Positions 1 to 12,400 of a stretch of 64,000 bases of DNA are shown piece after piece; within the stretch, counting starts at the first letter, position 1, and each line of letters starts with the position of its first letter. This DNA comes from Rotaria sordida (lineage: Eukaryota; Rotifera; Eurotatoria; Philodinida; Philodinidae): positions 307,702-371,701 of the forward strand of contig CAJNOL010000010.1 of the NCBI GenBank assembly GCA_905250125.1, in the 5' to 3' direction. Under the pieces are notes generated by a model. It was not told where the DNA came from and searched no databases. It was given only the letters and a program-made list of their open reading frames with translations. The translations under genes were made by a program, and so were the position numbers.

Positions 1-2305
1 GTTCGTTAAATAGAACAAAATAATGAACCTAAAGATAAGTCTTAGAAAAATTAAAATATTATAAATACCAACTTTTCATAATCTTTAATAATATCATCGC
101 GTAAAATCAAATATAAAGAAATTCGGACATAGATCATTATTAAAAATGTAACAGATGTGACAAATGACTTACGATATGATGATTTTAAAATCCATGATAC
201 GAGTTTAATTTTGATTAAATCGAATTGGTATTTATCCAGTAATGAAGTCTATGATTGCATACTTGAACTTTTTTACTTTTTTTTTTTCATACAAAATACA
301 TAATACTTAACATATCACTACGTAAAAAAAAAGACAATTTTGCTAAAAATAGAACAAACTGACATCTTTAGTTACATGTAAATCGAATGAAAGATGACTT
401 TCTATAAGAGTATTTTAATCATTTTTGATTAGTGTCATTCGTTTTTTTTAGCTATATATCGTTGAGGTACTACTGAAGATGAAATATGATAACTACAAAA
501 ATTGCTTGAAAAAAAAGAGACTCAATCGTTAATAGAGTCATTTAACGACTATAATATTATATTAACATATTCATTACGATTCTCTTAGTGTCATACATAA
601 CTTTTATCTTCTGTTTAATATGGATATTCTTCAATGTAGAAGATATTTTCTTTTTCAGCAACATGCGAATAATTTCATCGAGTACATATATCTATGTATT
701 CGAATTTAATTCGTCAAATTTCAATCAGATCTTATCTATATACATGGATTCGTTAAAGAAATTCTTCTTAATATCTGCCGTGTCATAACTGATATTTATA
801 AAACAAGAATCAAGTTGATGAGAATTTCTTTTTTTTTCATGAAATAATAATCGAAAATTACAGCCGTATAAATGATCTATGATAGATTGAAGAGTTTTTT
901 TTTATGAAATTCAATCCATCAAAGAAAGAAATCTTACTAATTTATTTTGTAATCTAAAACGCATTAACATAAGTATTTATTTTTAGATTTGTATTTTTAC
1001 GCATTTCTTGATCATAGGGAACGATATTTATAAACTATAGCCTATTACGTAAGATTAATCTTAATAAAAAGCACTATAATCTTAATTAAATCGGAATAAT
1101 CGAAGATTTTAATAATAAAATTTTTTTTTGACTTAACTGAAGATTATATTGTTTGATAAATACTTGTCTAAGACAGAAAAAACATATTCTTATTACACTT
1201 AACATTTGTAAACTATTCATATATTACAAATGAAAAAAAAACTAAAATTATTCAGTTGAAATGAGATCAACAAATAAATTAATAAATACTGTTGTGTATT
1301 ATATTTTCTACTTGACTTCAATTATGATAACAAAAAAATACATATGATATCGATTTTATTCATAAATTTATATAAAAATATATGATATGAAAAATATTTT
1401 CATACTCACATTTCTATGAATCTACTTGCGATATAACAAAAAACATGAATAAACAAAAAAAAATATAAACGTCTTATTTTTGTGATTTTACGGTTGATTA
1501 AACAAACTGTGTTCTGTTTCTTGACAAAAATTTTCCCAAAGCAACTTGCATATTTTTGTGCCTCCAAATAATAAGTATTTTACAAACGTCATCAATCACC
1601 TGTGTATTCAATCCGTCGATACATGCACTTTAAAGTAAGATGAATCATTTTATTTAGATTTATACATATAGTTATGCATCACTAATAAAATAAGTCCTTT
1701 CTTGATCAAAATATAAATGAGTAATACCGACAAATCTTTTTCATAGATATGATTGGAAAAAATATAAAACCGTTATTCATGTTAATAAAAGAAAAGATTA
1801 AATGTGAGCGGATTGTACAATGAATTTATTATGATTCTCAATGAATAATATGAAAGTATCTCAATGAATCATAATACATTTTTTTGTTTATTGTATTCTA
1901 AATGATATATTTTGTTTTATTTAGTTAAATTCGTCTCGTATAAATATCCGTTTTATTTTTCTACATGAAAATAAATTCATATTTTTAATTTTGTTGTCTC
2001 GAAAGAAGGATTGAGATAAGTAAAGAAAAAAAATGGATTGTTTTCTCACATCACATAATAATTTTCTTAATTAAAATAAAATAAAATACAAAATTGTCAT
2101 TCTTAATGATGAAGAAACAGAGTTATCAGTAATAAATATCAATTTAACTTTACAGGAACAAACCTTGAACTGTCAAACTTCGATTAATATCATCATTTGC
2201 ACATACACAGAACACAGTAAGACTGATGAAAGCCAAAAGAAGATTCGCATATGCATTTTATCCTGTCGAAGTATAATTGTTTTATTGAATATCTGACCTA
2301 ACGCA

Positions 2306-2510
2306 AGCTAATTGATCAAAAATCGTCAGACACAAGTTTGATTTGAGACTTTCCCTATAAGTAGATCTCACTAAAATTAGATTACTCTGAAAATTTCCTT
2401 TGAAAAGCATGATTTCTTCGCGGAGCTTTTAGAGTAATCTAATAACGTTGAGATCTATTCATAGGCAAATTTTTAGATGAAACTTGTGTCTTACCGATCT
2501 TTGGTCAGCT
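2306..2510. repeat. Short palindromic (foldback) repeat
   Basis: The left half (2306-2400) is repeated in reverse complement in the right half (about 2420-2510). Matching anchors include GACACAAGTTT, TAGATCTCA and TTAGATTACTCT, in the same order on both arms with a short centre. Arms are about 90 bp and visibly diverged. There is no coding capacity. It resembles a small foldback or MITE-like element, but I could not identify terminal signature or target-site duplication. Confidence 0.75.
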
Positions 2511-3106
2511 GATTCGTATGAAATCGAAAACTCAGTAAAACCGTTGTAACTGCAAAAGAGCAAGACATAGTTGCGAATCCGTTTTCGAATCTCACTACTC
2601 TCACTGAGTACTATATATGAACAAACTGCGAGCTTGATCGGTGTTTGAATATTGGAGACTTTTCTTCGTTAAGTTCTTATGTATTAGGCAGTTCAGATTT
2701 CGAATCGATCATGTATTATCGACTTTTTAAACTATTAATATTTATAGAATTTTTGGATGAATTATCAACTTTATTATTGTTTACAACAGTTATACATATG
2801 CAATAGAAATATTATATGCATTTATGTATTGCATAAATATAGAAAACGAAAAATAATTTTCGTTATGCATATTACAAAGAACTAATGAATATCGATGGTA
2901 ATGATTTATAAAATTTTTCTCGAACGTAACAATCGTTATATATTGCTTTTTCTCAGTTAGACAATTGCTCTACGATAAAAGAAATCACGAGGGATTTTTA
3001 ATATAATACTAAGTTATTTATCGAGGTCTCATTACATTATGTTTTGTAAGGTGCTCGAAGTGTAAAATAAAAACAAAAGTTTATCTTTTCATCATATGTA
3101 CAGTTC

Positions 3107-3531
3107 GATAGAGCATAACGAACTAATCAAGGATATGTACATTTTCAATTTTTTAGAATGATTTTTTAGAAGAAAACGTTCAGTTTTTTTTTTCAGGTAA
3201 CCTGTTTTTTCTGAAAAACAGATCTATTTTTGATAGTCAACAAATTTTCAAGTTTTTTCATTTTCTTTAAATTTTAAAACTGTTTGTTTCAAATTTAACG
3301 TGAAAAAATAAATATAAGAAACTTATTTATAAATAAATTTTAAAAATTCAGTTTCTCATGTTAAACCTGAAACAAACAGTTTTGAAATTTAAACGAATTT
3401 AAAAGCTCGAAAATAAACCTGTTTTTCAAGAAAATCAGATCATGTATAAAAACTGAAAATTTTCTCCTAAAAAATCATTTCCCAAAATTGAAAACTCACA
3501 TATTCTTGATTAGTTCGTCACACTCTAATCT
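3107..3531. repeat. Palindromic (foldback) repeat, arms about 200 bp
   Basis: The left arm begins near 3107 with GACGAACTAATCAAG-like sequence, and its reverse complement closes the element at 3531. Shared ordered blocks include AACGAACTAATCAAG/GACGAACTAATCAAG, ATGATTTTTTAG, AAAACTGTTTGTTTCA and the AGAAACTG-like centre. The arms run to the middle near 3320 with almost no spacer. No ORF is present. Confidence 0.8.
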
Positions 3532-4550
3532 AACCATATAAAGAAAAAAAATTTCTGTCTTAATTTTGCATTTCCGGCAACTTAATTTATAATAAAATTC
3601 TAGTAACATTAGCAAATACATTTCGAATATTAAATATTTTATTATCAAATTACATTTCATTCAAACGAAACTCTACTTTATTAATCTTATTTATTATTTC
3701 AAAAATAAAAAGATAATTTAGTTTTTTAGTTCTATTAATTAAAAATGTTCTCACATTTCTTGTAACAAAAATACAGTTTAATTAGATCAGTATGGAATCA
3801 ATATAAAAACAAGTACGAAATCGCCATTTTAATCTATCTAGAACACAAGACAAATAACCTTCTTAAAAAAAATCAACATAATATCTGTTTTTTGCATAGG
3901 ATATATGTTTTTACTTATATTAAATATCAGATGTCGACACACAACATCAACTATATTTTGAAAAAATCTGATTGGTTTTTCATTACTTGTATCGTTGTTA
4001 AAACATTTGTTGTGAAGGCAACAACGTACATGATAATGATTCTTTCTGTTTTTTTCTGAGTCATCAATAGTACTAGTATTTTTTATTGTGGTTAAATCAT
4101 GATTTGTCAATAAATAAATAAATATTGATTAATAATCATATTGTTCATTTTAGTATTTGAAATTCTTAATGCAATCAATACAATTTATAATTTAGATTTA
4201 TGCCGAATAACAAAAAAAAAGAATATTTTATTGTGTTCTCTACATATTAGATATTCATCTTTAGTTATCTAAATAGAAGAAGCAAAAAAAGAAAAAGAAA
4301 TAGAGTAGTATGAGTTCCGTACTAATTTTACATATAATTTGATAAAGACAGGGTGAAGGTTGTGAGAGAATGGTAGATTGTAGAAGTGCTAAGATAATAA
4401 AAGAAGTATATCTATATTTTATTTTTCAATTTATCTTTATCTTTTATATTATATCTAAAAACGAAATAGATGTTTCTTATTTTATTAAGATCTTTTGTGA
4501 TACTCTTTTGTTTTTTTTCTTTTAAGAGCAGTATAATCAAAATTAACAAT

Positions 4551-7500
4551 ATGGCAAAGAGTAATCCTCATAAAACAGAGAAATCACTTTCAAACATTGG
4601 TTATACAACACCCGTAGCTGAACATCCATCATTAGATGAAGTTTATGAAGATACACCATTTTCAGAAGCATTTTGGACATATTTAAATTATGTTCTTTTA
4701 AATATATTTGGATGGTTTCGTGATCTTCTTCGAGATGCTCGAATTGAAAATCGCAAAGGTTCAGCAGAAAATAATCCATCGGTAAATAATTATTTTTTAT
4801 TCTTTATAGTAGAAACTTTTAATACTGAAAGTTAAATATTCGAATCAAATTATTATTCTCACTATCGCTAAACTAAAAAATTTAATATATGATGTGTCTA
4901 CGATAAACGTAGATCGAGATATCGACTCTTTTTTGTAGACAATTATCTAATTATTTAAGAAAATGAATATCCAGGATATTGATAGAGTTTATTAACTAAA
5001 TTAAGATGATAAATAGATTTGATTTCTTCTAATAATTTATAGTAGTGCGAAAGTAAGAAAAAAAAAATCGGCTATCATTTGTCAAGATCTGTAAATTATT
5101 AACATTTTTTATTCTATTTAAATGGTAAAGATGTGTAAGCCAATGGTAATAACAATAGTATATTTTTTTCCCACCGAGTGCAAACAAAACACAATCAATA
5201 TATTACAAAGTGACAGAATAATGCACGTAACCTTTAGGGAAATCATGTATTAGTCATTTTTCAATTACGATGTTGATCTTTTTTTCAGTTCGATATCATT
5301 AGACTTTCTAAAATTGATTTTAGTTAGAATTTTCATGTAGTCAATCAATTCTAGAAAAATTTTGGATATTTATTTCCTAAATAATCGGATGATGGTATAT
5401 AAAACAAAAATGAATGAGATTAGATCTGATATTATTTTGTTCCTAAACCAAAATTGAATATCTCAATCTAATGAGAGAAGTTTCCTAACTGATTAATTGC
5501 TTTTGAGTGCTGATTATGTGCATCATGTAGACTCAAATGAATTTTGAATATCCTGAAAAAAATTCAGACCTTTGGCTTATTACTGTGCGAAGATATTGCA
5601 TATCTACAATATTTTTTAAATGAATTTCTTCGTTCCATTCAGGAACATCAGAAGAATTGTTTTTCGATTGGAGACTTTGCACTGAGATAGGTCTTAACAA
5701 GAATAGTTTATTGTGTAAGTTTCAGGTCTTTTGATTTACTTTTATCCTGAAATAAGAACATCGGCAGAATCGATGTTCTTATTTCAGGATAGAAGTAAAT
5801 CAAAAGATCTGGAACTTTCACAATAAACTATTCTCGTTAAGGCCTATCTCTGTACAACGTCTCCAATCGAAAATCAGTTTTCCTAGTGTTCCTGAGGAGA
5901 GTTCCGGCATTCATTAAAAAATACTGTAAAAATGTAGTATCTCGGCAGTAGTAAGCTAGGAACTTGAACTTTTTTTTAGAGTATTCACAGTTCATTGGGA
6001 TCTACATGATGCAAATAGTTCCGACTCAAAAGTAATTAATCAATTAGGAGATTTCCTTTGTAAGTTTGTCATGAACAAGTCATATATGGAATTTATTAGT
6101 TTGACACTAATGAGAATAATAATTTAATTCGAATCAGAGCTTAGTACAGGACAGTCAAAATTCTTATTTTGACTTTCGATTGCCAAAATACATATTAGTT
6201 TATTAGTTATCTTATAGCTCATTTATGTCGTATCATCTTCAAATACAATAACTAAAGTTTTCAATAATGACTACTATTGTACATAGAAAAAAAATATAGA
6301 AACATCTTGAATTTATTATTTTACTGATGCGTTTATCACAGAAAAAAAAATGAACTTATGGAGTTTTATCATTACTATCTTAGCATATAGTGAATACTAC
6401 GAATAAAAAAAAATAGAACAATGAAAAAGTACTTAATAACAAAAATGATACAAAGAAAAGGAAAATATACAACACAGAGATGGACACAGGACAATACTTT
6501 TGTGTTCTGTCCTGTACCCAGTTTTGATTTGAATATAATCAATCTTTTCAATTTACGCTAGGAATGTTTCTATTGTTAATAATAAAAAATATTCAGTTAT
6601 AATAATTATCTTATTATTTAGTTAAGAATTATAATAGGAATAATATCTAAAGATTAGTTTTGTTTTTCTTTTATTGATTTAGTATAGTTATTTCATTATT
6701 TTTATTTAGGGTTTTGTTCCACTTTATCAAAGTTATGAAAGTTTTTACACTCGTAACGTTTACCAACGTATTGCCGATTGTTTCAATCGACCAATCGGCA
6801 GTGTACCAGGTGGTACACTTGATCTTGTTGAACGTATTACTGAGGATTACAATTGGTCATTTAAGTAATTAAAAGTTTTTTTTTTTGGTCTAACAACAAA
6901 ATAAGCATTATTATTTTAGTTTTACTGGTAACAAAATCAAATCAATTAATCTTGGTTCATATAATTATCTTGGTTTTGCTGATAATAGCGGACAAACAGC
7001 AGATAACGTTATAAATTCAATAAAAACTGGTGGTATTGCAGTAGCAAGTACAACACAAGAATTCGGTAAGTATATGTTCCCTAACTTAAAAGATTAACTA
7101 TGTTGTATGTAACTAACCATACAAACTTCTTTCAACAATTGATGTTTTCTTTGTATTTGTCTCACACATTGTTCCACTAACTTGTCTCAGGCACACTAAC
7201 GCAACACCGAAAGCTTGAATCTTTACTTGCTGAATTTCTTGGCACTGAAGATGCCATCACATTCGGTATGGGCTTTGCAACGAATGCACTCAATATACCA
7301 TCATTGGTTGGAAAGGTATAATTAATTTGCTTTCTTTCATTTTGCTTTATAACAAACATAAATGATGTTTTTTTTTATTTCTATCTAAAACTAAATATGA
7401 AGAAAAATTTATAATAAACAAAAAAAAATTTACACATGTTTTTCTTTAAGGGTTGTCTCATATTAAGTGATGAACTTAATCATACATCACTTGTTCTTGG

Positions 7501-8823
7501 TTCTCGTCTATCGAGTGCTGTTATCAAAGTTTATAAGCATAATGGTTTGAATTATTTTGTTTTTAAATGTATTTTAAGTTAATAAATTTAGATATGAATC
7601 ATTTGGAAAGATTATTACGTGAATCAATTGTATCTGGACAACCACGAACTCATCGACCATGGAGAAAAATTTTAATTATTGTTGAAGGAGTATATAGGTT
7701 TGTTTAATAATGACTAAATTATTGTTTACTATTATTGAAAAAAAAATTTCCTTTTGTTAGTATGGAAGGTTCATTATGTAAATTACCCGAATTAATTGAA
7801 CTTAAAAAAAAATATAAAGCATTTCTTTATTTGGATGAAGCACATTCAATTGGTGCTATGGGTTCACGTGGTCGTGGTGTTGTTGATTATTGGAAATGTG
7901 ATGTTAATGATGTTGATATACTTATGGGTACATTTACAAAAAGTTTTGCTGCAGCTGGTGGTTATATTGCTGGAAAAAAGGTAGAAAGAAAACAAAAAAA
8001 AGCTTTTTATAAAAATTAATTTATTATTAATATTAATAAGGAATTAATTGATCATATTCGTGTAACATCACATGCTACAGCTTATGCAACATCAATGAGT
8101 CCACCTGTTGTTGAACAAATTATTTCAGTATTAAACTTATTACTTGATGCAAATGAAGAACATGAAGGTTTTTATTAAATGAATAATAGATGATCGGAAA
8201 GTTTTTTTTCGACAAGATGTTTGTTCACTTTTGATCCGATAGAAAGTATCAAAAGCTATGAGTTAGCATGCTCTTGTCGAAAAATTTTTCAATCATTTGT
8301 TTATTAATTTGAATCTATTTATAATATAAATTTAGGTCGTCAACGAATTACACAATTAGCATGGAATACACGTTATTTTCGACAACGTCTTAGAAAAATG
8401 GGTTTTATTGTTTATGGTCATCCACATTCACCTGTTGTACCAGCTTTATTATATAGTCCATCGAAAATTGCGTACGTATGAAAGATTTATTTCTTTTTTT
8501 TTTTAAATAAAATTCATTTGTTTGTTTGTTTTTTTTAGAGCATTTAATCGTGAAATGTTAAAACGTGGTGTAGCTGTTGTTACTGTTGGTTTCCCAGCTA
8601 CACCATTAGTACTTGGTCGTGTTCGTTTTTGTCTTTCGGCATCTCATACAAAAGAAATGCTTGATGAAGTATATTGAAATTGATGTTTTTTTTTTTTGCC
8701 TAATTGTTTTTTTTGTTCTTATTATTATAGGTACTTAAACATGCTGAAGAAGTAGGTGACTTACTGAATATGCGTAAATCAAAATTAAATCCAAAACGAC
8801 CATTTCATGAAACAGAATCATAA
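4551..8823 (+). CDS. SPTLC2: Serine palmitoyltransferase subunit 2 (long-chain base synthase)
   Basis: Catalytic subunit of the ER-membrane enzyme that condenses serine with palmitoyl-CoA, the first step of sphingolipid synthesis; it normally pairs with SPTLC1. Eleven exons, all phase-consistent: 4551-4781, 6710-6864, 6920-7065, 7191-7315, 7451-7544, 7592-7697, 7761-7980, 8041-8167, 8336-8471, 8539-8668, 8731-8823. They give about 520 aa (human about 560). An N-terminal hydrophobic segment (about residues 48-62) precedes the PLP-dependent acyltransferase fold. Visible landmarks are [22 protein letters not shown]-like, ILSDELNH, the [10 protein letters not shown] aspartate/histidine (D311, H314) and the PLP lysine K346 in GTFTKSF, then VVGFPATP-like near the C-terminus. 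The ATG at 4551 matches family N-termini; an earlier in-frame ATG at 4470 adds only a hydrophobic tail, and an acceptor-like site lies at 4525-4526. Intron 1 (1.9 kb) carries a palindromic repeat. Confidence 0.95.
4839..6135. repeat. Large palindrome in SPTLC2 intron 1, left arm interrupted
   Basis: Outer ends 4839-4925 and about 6050-6135 are reverse complements (TTCGAATC...ATTATTATTCTCA on both). The inner arms, about 5478-5770 and 5771-6058, pair closely around a centre at about 5770 where AAGAACATCG faces CGATGTTCTT. About 550 bp (roughly 4925-5477) in the left arm has no partner on the right. It looks like a later insertion into the arm, or a deletion from the other. The inner stem is the best conserved part. 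No ORF of note. Confidence 0.8.
8190..8302. repeat. Small inverted repeat in an SPTLC2 intron
   Basis: Within the intron 8168-8335 the left part (GGAAAGTTTTTTTTCGACAA) and the right part (TTGTCGAAAAATTTTTC) are inverted copies, with CTTTTGAT blocks paired inside. About 50-bp arms. The CTTTTGATC-GATAGAAA segment recurs near 11770 in the TBCD intron palindrome, so it may be a shared dispersed family. Confidence 0.6.
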
Positions 8824-9485
8824 AAGAAAATATTTAGTTGATATCACTAGCAACGAATTTTTACATCTATTAGTGCAATATTCATTCAAAAATCTATAAT
8901 CACTTTTTCTGGTTGATTCTTTTTTTTCTTTTTTTCTTCTCTTCTCTTCCACCGAAATGCTTTGAGCAATCACATTTATCTAGTGCAACTTAATCTTTTG
9001 CTATATCTCTTTAATCTGATACTGTTTATCAGGTTTATTGCATTTAAAAATATTTGAATGAAAAACTTTAAAAAAAAGAACAAATGAATGACATCTATGT
9101 ATTGTAATGGGCGTTGTGAAATGATTTTCTTTTTTTTTCTGTTTCTGTTTCTTTTTCTTTTTTTCTTTGCATGTTTAAATATTTTTTCCATCTCAATATT
9201 CTTTCTATTACAATTTGTAAACGTATGATTATTGCTCTCTTCTTTTTTTTGGCGTTCAATTTTCGCTGAAGACAATATGAACTATTTGTAATAGAAAATA
9301 TTGATATTTTACGTTTCTTTGTTGTTGTCTTGTCATCAAAAAAGAATATATACATATACACACATCTATTAACCTATATAAACTATTCATTAATGTCTAA
9401 GAAAAATAATTTATATTCGAAATACTTTAGAAATGACTGAATAAATTCATTTGATTATTTAGAAGAAAAAAATTCCACATTTATA
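8824..9485. other. Intergenic, SPTLC2 3' flank and TBCD 5' flank
   Basis: T-rich then A-rich sequence with no coding signal; open frames on minus here are pyrimidine-tract artefacts. An acceptor-like TATTTAG ends at 9462, 24 bases before the TBCD start codon, suggesting a 5' UTR cis- or trans-splice site. Confidence 0.5.
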
Positions 9486-12400
9486 ATGACTACCGATACT
9501 GCCGATGTTTATGATCATGATCCTGTTTATTTTTCATTAAATGAATTTGAACAACATGAACAAATTAAACAATTAATTGAACAAATAGGAACTATTGATA
9601 ATCAAACAACAATAACAAATGATATAAATGAAAAAACTGATGTTGAACGTATCTATGATCAATTTCAATATATTCTTAATCAATATCAAGAACAACCACA
9701 ATTACTTGATTCATATTTACCCGATATGATTCATAAATTACTCCATTATATTGAACATGGTCCAAATAAAAATCATATAGCTGGTGCACTTCTTCATCAT
9801 ATTATAAAAGTTCGTGGTTTTAAAGTGATGACAACACGTTTTTTACCTCATGAACCTCATCATTTAATTGTTGTAATTAATTTAATTGAACGTGAATTAA
9901 AAGAAAATTCTTCATCAGAAAATAGTTGGGCAACACTTTATTCATTACTTGTTTGGCTTGGTACAACATGTATGGTACCACTTGATTTATGTCGATTTGA
10001 TATAAAATCTCCTAAACAAACAACAATGTCACAAATATTAAATATATATAAACATTTTCTTTATAATTCAATTTATATGCGTATGGTTGCATTTAATCTT
10101 GGTCATTTTATGTCTCGTCAAGATTCAATCCGTCTATTATGTTTAAATGATTTTTTAACCGGTGAAATTTTACCTATACTTGAAACATATGATGAAAAAC
10201 AGAATGATGAAAATATTATTTTACGTATAACAGCATGTTTACAAACAATATCATATATATTTAAATTTGGACAACGTTTAAATTTAATAACATATGTTGA
10301 TTCATTATATCATTTATTAATTAATAAACAAATATTATATGCTAAACGTATTGTTATACGACGTATGGCATATAAATTATTACAAAAACTTGCTATGACA
10401 TTATTACCTATGCCTAAACATGGTGCAGCATGGAGATATCGTCGTGGTGTTAGAAATCTTCTTGATTCATTAACATTAAAAAAGAATACGTCAACAACTA
10501 CAACAACTACGACAATGTATGTTGATTTATAATTGTGTTTAACAAAAAATTCAGTAAAATTTCGATACTCTAAGAATGAAGGCTCAAAAAAACCAAATCA
10601 TTCTAGACTTTTCTATTGCCCACTAGTATTCGTCAAACAAACATAGTCTCGGTCGAAAAGCGATTTGACACTTGGAAAGATTCTCTTGTGAGATATTGTC
10701 CATAAAGAAGTTTAAGGATCATTTGAATATTCTGAAAGTTTCAAATAAAATGAATATATTCTTCTTATAATATTGAATTTAAGTGTCAGAATATTCTAAT
10801 AGTCTATAGGCTTTTTCTTGAACAAGATTTTCCATTGATATTCATTTTGATTTAATTTATCAGTATACAATCAAGAAATATTTCAAGATATATTCTCATA
10901 AGTCAATTTTTATTCATATTTCTAGTAAATCATCATTAACAATAAATGGACATAGTCGTGAACAAAATGAAAATGGTGAAAAAGAAATTGAAGAAGATAA
11001 TAGCAATGTTCCATCAACAGTCGAACCTATAATTGATTTACTTATGGCAGGTTTAAGTGATAAAGAATTATATGTTCGATGGTCATCAGCTAAAGGTTTA
11101 GGTCGTATAACAAATCGTTTACGTAAATCATATGCTGCTCAATTAGTATCTCTTTTATGTGATCGTATATCAACTGTTGCTCTTCTTGCCTGTGATCATT
11201 ATGCTTTACAAGGTGGATGTTTAGCATTAGCTGAACTTGCACGTCGTGGACTTCTTTTACCTGAATGTCTTGATTCCGTTATGCCTATTGTACATAAATC
11301 ACTTAATTATGATGAAAAACTTGGTCATCAAACATATGGACATATTGTACGCGATGCAGCTTGTTATGTAAGTGGTTTTCGAAAGAATTAACGAATCGTT
11401 CATAAAGAGAATGGACCTCTCCATATTTTGCATATTTCTCAGCAGCCTTTCATCATAGTGGAACAACTTTTTTTTTCGATAGATTCCTCGTTCGATTCTC
11501 TACTAATTTGTATCTTTCACTTAGATGGTACAGCATGCCTTATTTGTTTAGATTCAATGAAATGAAGCAATTCAGAATAACTCACTTTCACAATTCTATT
11601 TTGTTTTTTTTATCAAACTTTTTGCATTGAACTTTATGAGGGATTTTATTGGTGTTTCTCTTAATCATACAAGACTTAATTATTTACTCATTTGACCATT
11701 ATTATTAATCACTAAGATAGAAATTGCTATAATTCCTTTGAAACTTTGAATATATGATCATCTTTGGCATTCGTGCGCTTTTGATCTGATAGAAAAGAAC
11801 GTTGCTTTTTTGACAAATAACCTATAGAGGTACTTCTTCTAGATACGGAAGATGATTAATATTGCTTTTGATGAATAATTTAATGCGAAAGAATGCTTGA
11901 AGATGAACATATATACAAAGCTTCAAAGAAGTTATGCCAATATTTATCTTATTGATTAACTATAATAGTTAAGTTTGTGATCTTTCTAAGAACTTCACTA
12001 GGGTCAGTTTCAGGCTAATAATTGATTGAAATATTGTATGATTACAAGAAAGATTGATAAGATCACTCGCAAATTCAAATGCAAAAAGTTTCGGAATTTT
12101 GAAAGTGATGCATTCTGAACCTATTCATTTCATTGTATCTAAACAAATATGACATGCTTTTTCAGTTAAGTAGAAGACGCAAGTTTCTAGAGAATCGAAC
12201 AAGGAATCTATTACAAAAAAAAGATTATCTCGTAATGTTGAAAGGCTACTGAGAATTATGCAAAATACTAAGAGGTTCATTGTTTATGAATCACTCGTTA
12301 TAATTAAAAATATACATGTTGTGTATGTACTAATATTTTTAAAGGTTTGTTGGTCATTTGCACGTGCATTTGATTCAATTGATTTTCGTTCATATACAGC

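Larger units (their letters stand above)
1..4550. other. Gene-poor AT-rich flank
   Basis: I find no credible gene here. The longest open frames (588-788 on plus, 3838-4110 on minus) are low-complexity, lack homologous-looking motifs, and are not flanked by convincing splice sites. The stretch contains two foldback repeats, listed separately (2306-2510 and 3107-3531), and otherwise AT-rich sequence with short homopolymers. Confidence 0.6.

Noticed and set aside
588-788. 66-codon hydrophobic ORF near the left edge
   Set aside because: Phe/Ile-rich frame expected by chance in AT-rich DNA; no neighbouring exon or motif.
3838-4110. 90-codon minus ORF with several Cys/His residues
   Set aside because: Cys/His spacing does not fit a zinc finger, there are no splice partners, and no family resemblance.
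4543-4779. Minus-strand ORF over the first SPTLC2 exon
   Set aside because: Shadow of the real coding exon on plus, which matches the SPTLC2 N-terminus.
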